Of a stretch of 64,000 bases of DNA, positions 45,201 through 54,780 are shown piece after piece (within the stretch, counting starts at the first letter, position 1; the number at the start of each line of letters is the position of its first letter). The notes below the pieces were generated by a model. It saw only the letters and a list, made by a program, of their open reading frames with translations. It did not search any database and had not been told where the DNA came from. This stretch comes from Rhizobium lusitanum (GTDB lineage Bacteria > Pseudomonadota > Alphaproteobacteria > Rhizobiales > Rhizobiaceae). The stretch lies in assembly GCF_014189535.1 (NCBI RefSeq), contig NZ_CP050307.1, positions 2,338,092 to 2,402,091 on the forward strand, written 5' to 3'. The position numbers and the translations under genes were made by a program.

Positions 45201-47584
45201 GTCCGAAGGCATCCGGTCGTGATTCGATTGCTCTCGGCACCGCCGCGACCGCCGCCAATGCAGGCGACGTCGCACTTGGTTCCGGCTCGGTGACTGCCGC
45301 TGCGGTCGGCACAGCCAGCACCGTGATCGGCACCACTACCTATAATTTCGCCGGTACGACACCCTCCTCGACAGTGAGTATCGGAGCGGTGGGCGCTGAA
45401 CGCACCATCACCAATGTTGCTGCAGGCCGTCTCAACAACGGTTCGACGGACGCGATCAACGGATCGCAGCTCTTTGCCACCAACCAACAAGTGACGCAGA
45501 ACACCACCGACATTACCTCCATCAACGGCAATCTTACCAATCTCGGCAATACGATCAACAACATTGCCGGTGACACATCGACGACCTATACCGACGCCAA
45601 TGGCGATGGCATCCGATATGTGCGAACCAACGACAGGACGCTTCCCGTCAGCGACTCCTCCGCTCAGGGCATCGGCTCCACCGCAGTCGGCTATAATGCG
45701 ACTGCCGGCGCCGACAGTTCACTCGCGCTTGGAAGAGAAAGCCAGGCCACCATCGATGGCGGCGTAGCGCTCGGCTCAGGGTCAATCTCCGATCGTGCCC
45801 TGGCACCGGCCACCGGCCAGATTGCCGCCGGTCCAACGAACTTCATCCAATACAATACGACCGATAAAACGCTGCTGGGCGCAGTATCGGTCGGCTCGAG
45901 CACGTCTTACCGGCAAATCACCAATGTCGCTGACGGCACCAGCGCTCAGGATGCCGTCACGGTTCGCCAGTTGCAGGGCGCCATCGCTTCTGTCGCAACG
46001 ACGCCGAGCAAATACTTCCATGCCAACTCTGCCGCTGGCGATTCCCTCGCCGTCGGCGCCGAGTCGGTGGCGGTCGGCCCGACGACAGTGGTCAACGGAG
46101 ATAACGGCATCGGTATCGGCAATGGCGCGATCGTCGATCAAGTCGCGCCCGGCGGCACGGCCATCGGCCAGAATGCTCATGTCCTGCTGGCTGACGGCAT
46201 TGCGCTCGGCACGAACTCGACGGCGGCGGGCATTCAATCGGTCGCCATCGGCGCCGGAGCCCAGAGCAACAACATCAATAGCGTTGCGCTCGGCGCGCAA
46301 TCCATAACCTCCGTGGGGGCGCAGACGAACTATACCGCCTTTGCCCTTACGAGCCCGCAAACCTCGGTCGGCGAAGTGTCGATCGGCTCAGCCGGATCGG
46401 AACGCAAGCTGACCAATCTCGCAGCCGGTTCCGCAGACACCGACGCCGTGAATGTTAGCCAGCTAAAGGGGATCGGCACCAATGTCGCCAGCCTGATCGG
46501 TGGCAACACGACGGTAAATCCGGATGGGTCTGTCACCGGTCCGACCTACAACATCCAGGGCAACAATTATTCGACCGTTTATGACGCCTTCGGTGCGGTC
46601 GACAGCACGCTGACCAACATCACCAGCGGCGGCGGCATCAAATATTTCCATGCCAACTCGACGCTGGCGGATTCCGCAGCTTCGGGCACCAACAGCGTTG
46701 CGATTGGTCCAGAAAGTGTCGCCAGCGGTACGGACAGCCTGGCTGCCGGTCATGGAGCAGCGGCTACGGGGGCGGGCGGCGTTGCTCTCGGTCAGGGCGC
46801 GCAGGCCAACAATGCCAATGATGTGGCTTTGGGCTCCGGTTCCGTAACACAGGCGGCTGTCGGCACCTCCAGCACCGTCATTCAAGGCAAGACCTATGAT
46901 TTTGCCGGCACAGCGCCCGTCGGAACCGTGAGTGTGGGCGCTCAGGGGACCGAAAGGACCATCACGAATGTTGCCGCCGGCCGCATTTCCGCCGACAGCA
47001 CTGACGCCATCAACGGATCGCAGCTGAACGCGACCAATTCGGCGATCAATGATCTGCAAACCGGCGTTGGGACCATCACCAAAAACGCCGTTACGTATGA
47101 TCTCAATTCGGATGGCAGCAAGAAGAACAGCATCACCCTGCAGGGCGGTGACGTCAACGCGCCGGTGGTCATCTCCAACGTCGGCAAGGGGGTTGCCCCG
47201 ACCGACGCCGTCAATGTCGCTCAGTTGGGCGACAGCATCACCCAGGCCAATTCCTACGCGGACACGGCTGTTGCCGGTGGCTTGACTGCGGCTAACAACT
47301 ATACGGACCAGAAATTCGGTCAATTGAACCGGGAGATTGGCGACGTACGGTCGGAGGCAAGGCAGGCGGCCGCAATCGGGCTCGCCGCGGCATCGCTTCG
47401 TTATGACGATCGTCCCGGCAAGCTCAGTGTTGCGGTCGGGGGCGGCTTGTGGCGAGGTGAAAGCGCTCTGGCCTTCGGCGCCGGTTATACCAGCGAAAAC
47501 GGCCGGGTTCGCGGGAACCTGTCGGGTACGGCAGCCGGCGGACAGGTGGGCGTCGGTGCCGGCCTCAGCTTTACTTTGAATTGA
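42281..47584 (+). CDS. trimeric autotransporter adhesin (YadA-like), 1767 aa
   Basis: A surface adhesin secreted by the type Vc route. GAGGAGAG lies six bases before ATG 42281. A long N-terminal extension with a basic region (HRTLGTKRKGLGLGSLG) and a hydrophobic core forms an extended signal peptide, with cleavage near ALAQ (about residue 77). The body consists of many YadA head repeats of the AVAIGxxAxAxGxxS type, alternating with neck/stalk motifs (AGRxxxxSTDAINGSQL, GTVSVGAxGxERTITNVA). The last ~90 residues are the membrane anchor: QAAAIGLAAASLRYDD, then four beta strands ending in Phe-Thr-Leu-Asn. It contains a near-identical 612-bp tandem duplication. Downstream genes encode IalB-like and other secreted proteins, so the operon looks dedicated to the host or surface interface. 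Confidence 0.93.
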   Translation: MMECVGERLRFKSQAGFVGNWISGRSDSRSLRRRLMAVLRLAHRTLGTKRKGLGLGSLGIGGAVALGTILFGGIATPALAQYAAGGGSTTSANAVAIGNGAKANNPNSVALGTSNSATGDASIAIGYSMGVNGLNAIGMGVFANATGVNALAVGGNARALADGASAYGVNSTANGANAVALGSTATASGGASVAIGLSSNASSSNGAAIAMGVGSKANAGTGGGSPVAIGTNANASGTAPAGFTFEAVALGSAATATGAWANAVGSSASATGTGASAFGTSATASANQSTAIGNGAGASALRASAMGYLANASNTDTIALGTSAAASATNSVAIGPTTVASGAFGVALGNQAQTLAAGGGVAIGSGAIVASTATSGVALGNNANAGGVLSVATGAGANASGGNSTATGRQAVASGTNASSYGSGTQATGNNSLAAGVSANASGVGSTALGIGTVASAQSAIAVGNGAKADSADAVAIGTTATATGGKAVAIGAGNTAYGDGAVAIGDPSYASGTGAFTGGANNIANSDGTATATAANTANGAVAIGNNNKAIGQGSVALGNGSTAGASGFVGNVALGNGAAATASSGDVALGSGSVTAVAVGTPNAVINGVTYSGFAGTTPGSTVSVGAVGAERTITNVAAGRINNGSTDAINGSQLYSVTNTLSSQITASATHDYSVNSTTPGTDTNYNNAGATGANALAAGVSASAAGASSVAVGAGATARASSDTALGSGALAASLSNSPQTGAVAIGAGQATNDGAIAIGNAFGGGPKASGRDSIALGTAATAANAGDVALGSGSVTAVAVGTASTVINGITYSGFAGTTPGSTVSVGAVGAERTITNVAAGRINNGSTDAINGSQLYSVANTLSSQITASATHDYSVNSTTPGTDTNYNNAGATGANALAAGVSASAAGASSVAVGAGATARASSDTALGSGALAASLSNSPQTGAVAIGAGQATNDGAIAIGNAFGGGPKASGRDSIALGTAATAANAGDVALGSGSVTAAAVGTASTVIGTTTYNFAGTTPSSTVSIGAVGAERTITNVAAGRLNNGSTDAINGSQLFATNQQVTQNTTDITSINGNLTNLGNTINNIAGDTSTTYTDANGDGIRYVRTNDRTLPVSDSSAQGIGSTAVGYNATAGADSSLALGRESQATIDGGVALGSGSISDRALAPATGQIAAGPTNFIQYNTTDKTLLGAVSVGSSTSYRQITNVADGTSAQDAVTVRQLQGAIASVATTPSKYFHANSAAGDSLAVGAESVAVGPTTVVNGDNGIGIGNGAIVDQVAPGGTAIGQNAHVLLADGIALGTNSTAAGIQSVAIGAGAQSNNINSVALGAQSITSVGAQTNYTAFALTSPQTSVGEVSIGSAGSERKLTNLAAGSADTDAVNVSQLKGIGTNVASLIGGNTTVNPDGSVTGPTYNIQGNNYSTVYDAFGAVDSTLTNITSGGGIKYFHANSTLADSAASGTNSVAIGPESVASGTDSLAAGHGAAATGAGGVALGQGAQANNANDVALGSGSVTQAAVGTSSTVIQGKTYDFAGTAPVGTVSVGAQGTERTITNVAAGRISADSTDAINGSQLNATNSAINDLQTGVGTITKNAVTYDLNSDGSKKNSITLQGGDVNAPVVISNVGKGVAPTDAVNVAQLGDSITQANSYADTAVAGGLTAANNYTDQKFGQLNREIGDVRSEARQAAAIGLAAASLRYDDRPGKLSVAVGGGLWRGESALAFGAGYTSENGRVRGNLSGTAAGGQVGVGAGLSFTLN
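44042..45265 (+). repeat. 612-bp tandem duplication inside adhesin gene
   Basis: Two adjacent units, 44042-44653 and 44654-45265, are nearly identical by eye over 204 codons. Each starts DVALGSGSVTA and ends AATAANAG. A third partial unit begins at 45266 and soon diverges. The unit is in frame, so changes in copy number would lengthen or shorten the adhesin without breaking it. Confidence 0.92.
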
Positions 47585-47591
47585 GCCCGTC

Positions 47592-48167
47592 ATGTTGAAA
47601 GGAGCGCTTTCCGGCGTCCCGGCCTTCATGGCTTGCCTGCTCCTGTCCGGCGCCCACGCGGCCGGACAGGAGGCAACCGCGTCCGACTATCGAATAAAAC
47701 CTTCCGAAGTCGTCGTGCCCGCGGAGGTGAAGCTTGGCGATTACCAGAGGACCATCCGGCCGTTTGAAAACTGGACGCTGATCTGTGACGAAAACCTGAA
47801 GGTTCGCCAGCGGGTGTGCAACGCTACTCAGATCATCGAGAACGCGGCGGGGCAGGTTGCGTTCAGTTGGTCGCTCGCGGCCACCAAAGGGGGCGATCCC
47901 TACATGATCCTGCGCACGGCGCCGGTTGCCAAGAACGATGGCCGCATCTCGCTGAGGTTCGAGGGGCGGAAGGAACCGATACTGGTTCGGCTCGACGGAT
48001 GCAGCAAGACGGTTTGCGTCGGCATGCTGCCGGTGGGTCCCGCAATGCGTGAACAGATTTCAAAAAGCTCGGCGCCCACAATTTCCTATCCGACGATGGA
48101 TGGGCAGACGATCAGCGTAACCGCAACCCTCAAGGGCCTTTCCACCGCCGTTAAGGCGATCAAGTGA
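47592..48167 (+). CDS. invasion-associated locus B (IalB) family protein
   Basis: 191 residues with a signal peptide (LSGVPAFMACLLLSGAHA). The mature part has IalB features: FENWTLICDE, then a Cys-rich domain with four Cys (LICDE, RQRVCNA, DGCSKTVC) and a GRISLRFEGRK strand. IalB proteins are secreted or surface proteins first described in Bartonella, where they aid erythrocyte invasion; in rhizobia their role is unknown. It starts eight bases after the adhesin stop and its own stop overlaps the next ATG, so it is co-translated with both. Confidence 0.85.
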   Translation: MLKGALSGVPAFMACLLLSGAHAAGQEATASDYRIKPSEVVVPAEVKLGDYQRTIRPFENWTLICDENLKVRQRVCNATQIIENAAGQVAFSWSLAATKGGDPYMILRTAPVAKNDGRISLRFEGRKEPILVRLDGCSKTVCVGMLPVGPAMREQISKSSAPTISYPTMDGQTISVTATLKGLSTAVKAIK

Positions 48168-48877
48168 TGGATAGATTTTCAATGAACCAGCAATCAATCC
48201 ACGATCGGATCATGTCCCGGAGCCAGGGCGGCGTTGCTGCCCAGAGTGGGGCCGACGAGCAGGAGAAGCCGAAGCGGAACTGGTGGAAAGCGACGGTTCT
48301 CTCATTGCTCGCAGTTGCCGTTGTCGGTGCTGCCGGCTACGCCGCCATGCGATACAATGTGGTTGGCAACTTCATATCGCAGCCGGCGGTTGCCGGGACG
48401 AATGACGCCAACCCGGCGCTGGCGGATACCCCGTTTCTGCAGCACAGCAAGCAGGCTGGCTTGCAATCCTGCTCCACCGTCTTTCCGGTTCTCGGAGATT
48501 TGCTGACGAGCGGCACCCAATACAATGTCCAGTCTGTCTGGAACAACGAGGCGGCCGACAAGCATGCGGTACAGGCACTTGTGGGCATGAATTACGCCAC
48601 CCAGGGCTATAGCGGCCCCGCGGCTGGCGTCGTCTTCGCGGCACCCGTCGCATCCGGCTGCGAGGGCTCAATGGTTCGTGTCGCGCCGTTTACCGCCTCT
48701 TGCCCTGATATTTCGGCCAAGTTTCCGAACGGCAGCAAGCTCGTCAACAATCTCGGGCAGGTCGGCGTCTACGAACTGGCCAATGATGGAGGCGACGCGA
48801 TGCTTCTGCCGACCGGAAACGGCTGCGTCGTCATTTCCGTGGCCTCTGCAGCAGGAAAACAAGGGAGCGCAAAATGA
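48167..48877 (+). CDS. membrane-anchored hypothetical protein
   Basis: About 236 residues. The first ~43 residues are polar and basic, then one membrane helix (ATVLSLLAVAVVGAAGYAAM), then a ~170-residue periplasmic domain with three or four Cys (LQSCSTVF, GCEGSM, ASCPDI, NGCVVIS). The topology is type II (N-in). No family is recognised. ATG 48167 overlaps the previous stop (TGATG). Its place between two secreted-protein genes suggests an envelope role in adhesin export or stability (inference). Confidence 0.7.
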   Translation: MDRFSMNQQSIHDRIMSRSQGGVAAQSGADEQEKPKRNWWKATVLSLLAVAVVGAAGYAAMRYNVVGNFISQPAVAGTNDANPALADTPFLQHSKQAGLQSCSTVFPVLGDLLTSGTQYNVQSVWNNEAADKHAVQALVGMNYATQGYSGPAAGVVFAAPVASGCEGSMVRVAPFTASCPDISAKFPNGSKLVNNLGQVGVYELANDGGDAMLLPTGNGCVVISVASAAGKQGSAK

Positions 48878-49347
48878 GATCGAGATTCATCATCGCAGCA
48901 ATCGGCATGTTGTTTGTCTCCGCGGGGCAATTGGGCGCGGCTGATCTCTTCGCACCGGAGGAGGCGCCGGTTCCTCCGCCAGAGGAGCGCGGCATCTGGG
49001 CGGCGATCGCTTATTCCACCCCCGATGAAAAGCATGGCTTTTTCTGGGGTGCCGACAAGCGCCAGGAAGCCATGGATATCGCGCTCAAGCATTGCGAGCG
49101 GGACGGAGGCAGCAAATGCACGGTGGTTACCGTCTTCCGCAATCATCGGCATTGGGATGACGACGATAACACCGGTTTTCCCTACAAGCATTGCGGCGCG
49201 CTCGCCATCAGCAAGGAAGAAAACAAGCGCGTGACGCCGTGGGGTGCCAATTCGGCACCAACACGCCGGGAAGCCGAAGACCTCGCCCTCAAGGCATGCG
49301 AACTTTCGGGGACACAATGCAAGGTCCGCGAGTGGGTGTGCACGTGA
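48874..49347 (+). CDS. secreted DUF4189-type protein
   Basis: 157 residues with a signal peptide (FIIAAIGMLFVSAGQLGA) and a mature part of the DUF4189 type: GIWAAIAYS, then a repeated pattern of AxxxALKxCE and CxVxxxFRN (DIALKHCERDGGSKCTVVT; ALKACELSGTQCKVREW) with paired Cys. Function is unknown for the family. The start overlaps the preceding stop (ATGA). Confidence 0.78.
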   Translation: MRSRFIIAAIGMLFVSAGQLGAADLFAPEEAPVPPPEERGIWAAIAYSTPDEKHGFFWGADKRQEAMDIALKHCERDGGSKCTVVTVFRNHRHWDDDDNTGFPYKHCGALAISKEENKRVTPWGANSAPTRREAEDLALKACELSGTQCKVREWVCT

Positions 49348-49443
49348 CCCGACCATAATCCTATAGGGCCGCCAGTACCTTGCGGCACCAACCGAAGAAG
49401 TGTCCTCCTCTCAACGGAAAGACGTATCCCTTTGCCCATCTCA

Positions 49444-50001
49444 ATGTCGTTCCCGCTTCATAAGACAAGTGTCCGCTCGTCCCATGCGAAGTTCGCCTTT
49501 CTTTGGGCGAGCATCATGTTCGGTCTGGCTCCCACGGCCTTTGCCCAATCTGCTCTACCAAACGGCGCGTCCACCTTGCAGGAGACCTATCAGGATTGGC
49601 GGGTTGCATGCAGCCAGCGCGACAAGACGCCGGCATGTGCGATTTCCCAGGATCAGACCCAGCAGAATGGTCAGCGGCTGCTTGCCGTCGAGATGCAGAT
49701 GCGTCCCGATGGCAGCGCGGTCGCAACGCTTCTCCTCCCGTTCGGCATTGTGCTCGACTCCGGTGTGACGCCGAATGTCGATGATCAGCCGCCTTTCAAA
49801 CCGGTGCGCTTCCGCACCTGTTTGCCGACAGGATGCATAGCCTTGCTTCCGATCGATGCCGCGACACTTGCCAAATTACGGAACGGTTCGCGCCTGAACC
49901 TCAGGGTTACCGCCGATGCTGACAAACCGCTGAGCTTTCCGGTGTCGCTGCAGGGCTTCTCGGCTGCTCTCGATCGTGTTGCGGCCCTGAGTCCCAGGTA
50001 G
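49444..50001 (+). CDS. second IalB-family secreted protein
   Basis: About 185 residues: a signal peptide (FAFLWASIMFGLAPTAFA, cleavage at AQS), then YQDWRVACSQRDKTPACAIS, RLLAVEMQMRPDG, VLDSGVTPNVDD, FRTCLPTGCIALLPID and LSFPVSLQGFSAALDRV, all typical of IalB. Four Cys are in the expected places. It follows the DUF4189 gene after 96 bp and closes the apparent operon. ATG 49444 is chosen; a TTG 12 bases upstream is possible. Confidence 0.86.
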   Translation: MSFPLHKTSVRSSHAKFAFLWASIMFGLAPTAFAQSALPNGASTLQETYQDWRVACSQRDKTPACAISQDQTQQNGQRLLAVEMQMRPDGSAVATLLLPFGIVLDSGVTPNVDDQPPFKPVRFRTCLPTGCIALLPIDAATLAKLRNGSRLNLRVTADADKPLSFPVSLQGFSAALDRVAALSPR

Positions 50002-50365
50002 GAATGTCGAAGTTTAAGGCATGAGCAGAGTGGTTGATTTTGAAAAATCGACCACGGTGTGCCTCCTATCCAAACGCCCTAGGTTCGGATCCTTGACGTC
50101 AGGATTTTTGCCAAATGTTTATTCGAGTGGCATCGAAATTCTCCTGAGTGGCGGATCCACGGTCTGAGCCCATGGTGTGAAGCGGCTCCGAAGGTTTACC
50201 CCTTGAGTATGGAATCCAACGCATTGACTCTATTGCGCAATTACGCGCTAAAGCAGGATTGCGGCCGGCCAGGGGTAATCCCACTCAATTTCTTAATTTT
50301 CACTGCGTTTTCAAATGGTTGTCGCGGATGTCAGCGGGGTGAACGTTCGGAGCCGATTCACAGCG
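50002..50365. other. non-coding region after the adhesin operon
   Basis: No gene is supported here. It contains the hairpin at 50030-50055, annotated separately, and then plain sequence leading into the second direct repeat. Confidence 0.4.
50030..50055 (+). terminator. hairpin after the second ialB gene
   Basis: GTGGTTGATTTT and AAAATCGACCAC pair over 12 bp (one G-U) with a 2-base spacer, 29 bp after the stop. The AT-rich part of the stem is next to the loop and there is no T tail. It may be a bidirectional terminator or a protein-binding palindrome. Confidence 0.45.
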
Positions 50366-50487
50366 CGAACGCTATTCCATCCAATTCATGATCGAGGCTG
50401 ACGCTACCGGCGCCATATCATTGAAATATGAGCCGCCTGAAGTCAGTGTGGCAAAGTGGATACAGCTGCCGCTGGCTAAGCAAAAAG

Positions 50488-50528
50488 CCGTAACTTCCTA
50501 AAAATAGTCCGTAATTTCCTAAAATACC
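50488..50528 (+). promoter_or_regulatory. tandem operator-like motif, second copy
   Basis: Two direct copies of CCGTAAYTTCCTAAAA at 21-bp spacing, matching the doublet at 41777-41817. It lies about 450 bp upstream of the LeuA-like gene and may still drive transcription in that direction. Confidence 0.45.
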
Positions 50529-50576
50529 GCCGTCACGAATGGAGCCATGCTCACCAACGTAACCATTCGGTGCGCT

Positions 50577-50773
50577 ATGGACACTCAATTCTCAGGTTTT
50601 AAATCTCTGCTCCGAAAGTCGAACTAGCCTGAACTGCCTTGCAACGGTAATACGCCGACCGCCTCACAGGCGCTGAACTCGATCATCTATTCGCCTGCCT
50701 TGTCTTTGGTTTGACCTCTCCGGCCTATGCCGAACGGGAACTGCCCTTCATTTCGATATCTGCCGCGCTGGTC
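50577..50773 (+). pseudogene. decayed copy of the small adhesin-operon gene
   Basis: It begins with the same ATGGACACTCAATTCTCAGG as the gene at 41865 but loses a base soon after (GGTTTTAAATCT against GGTTTTGAAATCT) and meets a TAG at about 50625. Similarity persists in pieces to ACTCGATCATCTATTCGCCT and CTTCATTTCGATATCTGCCG, then ends. It is non-functional. Confidence 0.8.
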
Positions 50774-50983
50774 GCGATACGGAGTGGTTTGTCCGGCTTC
50801 CAGCATGCTGGCAAAGCCAGGACCAAACAGGATCAGATCTGACGGACTTATATCGCGTGATGGATTCGTTGCCGGCATCGAATGTGCTTGAGGCGTCGAT
50901 CATCCGTGACCTGCGTGTAGTGCCATACAGCTACCCTTACGAATTCGGCAATGCCGATGCTTCAATCGATCGGGAGAGTCCGC

Positions 50984-52168
<1,185 letters not shown>

Positions 52169-52304
52169 TTCTTCTTCCAGAACATGGCATCGGGACTGGC
52201 CGTGTGTCGGAACCATGGTGGCCCGGACCGGCGCTGGTCAGGGGAAGCGGATGTCAATGTTTCACAGCATTGAGGAACAGAGGTCATAGCGGAGAGGCGA
52301 GCGA

Positions 52305-54080
52305 ATGACGGTGAATCTTCCGGTCGAAACGACAAGCGATGTTCGGGCCATCAAGCTGAAAACAGGATATGAATTCCTAATCGACACACTCAGGACCTGG
52401 CATGTGCATCACTATGCCGGCGTCACTGGGGGAGGGGTCATCCATTTGCTCAAACATCTCGAGCCGATGCGGATCCCCGACGATAGTGCCGAAACCCCGG
52501 TTTTCTTCAATATCGGAGAATATGTCGCCGGCTTCATTCCCCTTGGATACTATCTCGCGAGCGGGAAGGTCAGTGCGGCTATTGCAACGACGGGAGCCGC
52601 AACGCGGTTGCTGACTTGTGGCCTAAGTGACGCGAAGCTGCACAATATTCCCGCAATCTACCTTATTCCCCTCAGCCCGGCAGATACGCGACACCGCGCT
52701 CCGCTGCAGGACACGAGCCCGGAGGGTTCCGGTGTCGTGGTTCAGTTGAAGGCCGAGCTGCCGTCCGGCACATTCGTCCTGGACGATCCAGACCGTTTCG
52801 AAGAACAACTTGAGCAGGCGCGCAAGCATCTCGATCAGGGCTCACCCATCGCACTTCTGATGCCGCCGGAGGCACTCGGGCAGATGGTGCCTGAAGCGGT
52901 CTATAAGCCCTGGCATGACAATTATGCCAATAAGCCTGATGGCATCGACCAAAGGTCGCTTGCCTATTTTCTGGCTGAATTCCCACGGCAATCGGCTGGG
53001 CGTCGGGTGGTCGTGCTCGCCGGGGAAGAGGCGGCGATGTATCCAAACATGCCTGTCCTCACCACACGTTTGTGCAAAGCGTTACAGGCACCAATCGTCT
53101 GGAGTATAAACGGGGCGAATGCGGTGGCGCGCAACAACACCTTCGGTTTCGGCTATCTGGGCTTCGGCGGTAATGATCGGGCGATGCAGCTCTGGAGAAG
53201 CCTCGGTCCCGACGATATTGTCATAACCCTCGGGTTCTGCCCTGACGAATACACCCTGAATTTCTCTGACATACCTGCCCTTACGACATGGAATTTCACC
53301 AACCTAGTCGCCCCATACGGCAGCGTTGGCGGCGAGTTTCGGCATCGAGTGCGCGGCGAATATTTCGATGTTCGGGGGCCAATCGATCAGGTTCTGAGCG
53401 AAGCGATCGGCCGGCTTGAGGATGTCCGACCGCTGCGCCCCCCGGCACCGGCCTTTGTAGCCGATCTCAATGATCGCGAGATCAGGCCGCCGCGCGCCGG
53501 GACAATCGACATTGCCCGATTTTACCAGGAGCTCGATCGTCAATGGCTGCCGGGAAGCATTGCATTCGATGATGTATGCCTTGCCTATAAAGACCGTCAG
53601 TATGTCACGCAGCGCCCGCATCCGAACGTCCGTTTCCATTCGCTTTATCGCGGTTCGGCAATGGGTGGGGCATTCGGGACGGCAATCGGCGCGAAGCTTG
53701 CAAAACCGGATGCGACGGTCTTCGCCTTTACGGGCGACGGATGCTTCCGGTTGATTGCCGGTTGCCTGGCCGAAGCGCGATCATTTGGGATCGTCCTGTT
53801 CGTGCTGGACAACGGTGCACTCGGCATCATGGTGCAGGGCCTCCCCGTGGTTATTCCGGACTATTCGTCCTCCCGCTATCACAGCGATCTGCACCGCATC
53901 GATTTTGGGTCGATGGCGCGTGCATGCGGCTGGTCAAGCCGCAGGTTGATGCCGGATCTGAGCAATCTGGCCGAGATCATGCGCGAAAGTTACAGCCCCG
54001 GCCACCCGTCCATACTGGTTGAGGTACCCGTCGACGCAGAGCAGGTGGTGGGACAAAATCCGCGGGCTAACAATCTGTAG
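52305..54080 (+). CDS. thiamine diphosphate-dependent enzyme (acetolactate synthase-like)
   Basis: 591 residues with the three-domain ThDP fold. The N-terminal Pyr domain has FFNIGEYVAGFIPLGYYLA, whose Glu is the likely cofactor activator. The middle domain begins near residue 200. The C-terminal PP domain has the ThDP/Mg motif FTGDGCFRLIAG...LDNGALGIM. It resembles acetolactate synthases and 2-oxo acid decarboxylases but not closely enough to name a substrate. It follows the LeuA-like gene after 136 bp on the same strand. Together they could form and decarboxylate or ligate 2-oxo acids for the NRPS (inference). Confidence 0.82.
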   Translation: MTVNLPVETTSDVRAIKLKTGYEFLIDTLRTWHVHHYAGVTGGGVIHLLKHLEPMRIPDDSAETPVFFNIGEYVAGFIPLGYYLASGKVSAAIATTGAATRLLTCGLSDAKLHNIPAIYLIPLSPADTRHRAPLQDTSPEGSGVVVQLKAELPSGTFVLDDPDRFEEQLEQARKHLDQGSPIALLMPPEALGQMVPEAVYKPWHDNYANKPDGIDQRSLAYFLAEFPRQSAGRRVVVLAGEEAAMYPNMPVLTTRLCKALQAPIVWSINGANAVARNNTFGFGYLGFGGNDRAMQLWRSLGPDDIVITLGFCPDEYTLNFSDIPALTTWNFTNLVAPYGSVGGEFRHRVRGEYFDVRGPIDQVLSEAIGRLEDVRPLRPPAPAFVADLNDREIRPPRAGTIDIARFYQELDRQWLPGSIAFDDVCLAYKDRQYVTQRPHPNVRFHSLYRGSAMGGAFGTAIGAKLAKPDATVFAFTGDGCFRLIAGCLAEARSFGIVLFVLDNGALGIMVQGLPVVIPDYSSSRYHSDLHRIDFGSMARACGWSSRRLMPDLSNLAEIMRESYSPGHPSILVEVPVDAEQVVGQNPRANNL

Positions 54081-54319
54081 CGCCGTCCGCGCAGTCGAGC
54101 CATCTTGGTGGAAAGACCGATCTCAGGGCAGAAGCGCAGCATGAAGCATTTTGCCGGATTGCACGTCTCTATGTAAGAGACTTCCATAATGCATTGCGGA
54201 TGAAGCGGGTAAGATTTGCTGTGAGCTGACGGTCGCTGGGTCACGGCAATATGGCAAACTGGGTGATTTTTTCACGGAATTCAACAGACAGTGCTCAACT
54301 ACACTCCATAAAGTCAAAA
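54081..54319. other. non-coding junction next to IS6 remnant
   Basis: About 240 bp with a minus-strand open frame continuing past the IS6 fragment, but without recognisable sequence. It is probably the junction left by insertion and decay of the element. Confidence 0.35.
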
Positions 54320-54756
54320 TTTGTATTTCATCCCAAGGGGCGAACGGCCCTGTCCCTTCAGGAGCATTCTGATCAAACGCTTTGCAGCGCTGGTATCGCG
54401 GCGGCTCTAGACCATTATTCAAGGACGATCCCATCCTGATCGACGGCGCGCCCAAGCCGGTGTTTCTTGCCGGCGCTGGTGACGACAACCTCATCGAGGT
54501 ACCATGTGTCGGCGAATTTTCCGGCTGATCGCCTGCGGATATCATTGGCGAAATGTCGGCCGAACTTCTCCGCCCAGAGCCTCACGGTCTGGTGAGAGAC
54601 GATGATGCCACGTGTCGCCAGCATATCCTCGACCATGCGCAGACTGAGCGGAAACCGAAAATAGAGCCACACCGAATGCGCGATTACGTCCGCTGAAAAT
54701 CGGTGACGGCGATAAAGAGGATCACGGGCAAATCTGGACATACCGCCAGATCCCAC
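54320..54756 (-). pseudogene. IS6-family transposase, frameshifted and truncated
   Basis: The minus strand from ATG 54756 reads MSRFARDPLYRRHRFSADVI, then FRFPLSLRMVEDMLATRGI and TWYLDEVVV, which contains the first Asp of the DDE triad. These are typical of the N-terminal half of IS6/IS26-like transposases. The frame stops at 54415 after AVDQDGIVLE, but the next conserved piece, SRRDTSAAKRLIRMLLKGQG, is visible in another frame down to about 54330. The rest of the ~235-residue enzyme is missing. Confidence 0.8.
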
Positions 54757-54780
54757 ATTGTGCTCGCTACCTGGTTAACG

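Larger units (their letters stand above)
50366..50773 (+). repeat. direct repeat, copy 2 (decayed)
   Basis: Diverged copy of 41652-42064, about 8.7 kb downstream in the same orientation. It includes the tandem motif at 50488-50528 and the start of the small gene. Confidence 0.85.

Noticed and set aside
42699..45293. Arg/Pro/Ser-rich plus-strand ORFs inside the adhesin gene
   Set aside because: Shadow frames of the repetitive GC-rich adhesin, themselves repeated at 612 bp.
42541..47300. CRISPR-like periodic repeats
   Set aside because: The periodicity comes from coding YadA head repeats (about 42 bp) and a 612-bp unit, not from short identical repeats with unique spacers.
46463..47629. 388-aa minus-strand ORF opposite the adhesin C-terminus
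   Set aside because: Antisense shadow; the plus strand has a clear YadA anchor there.
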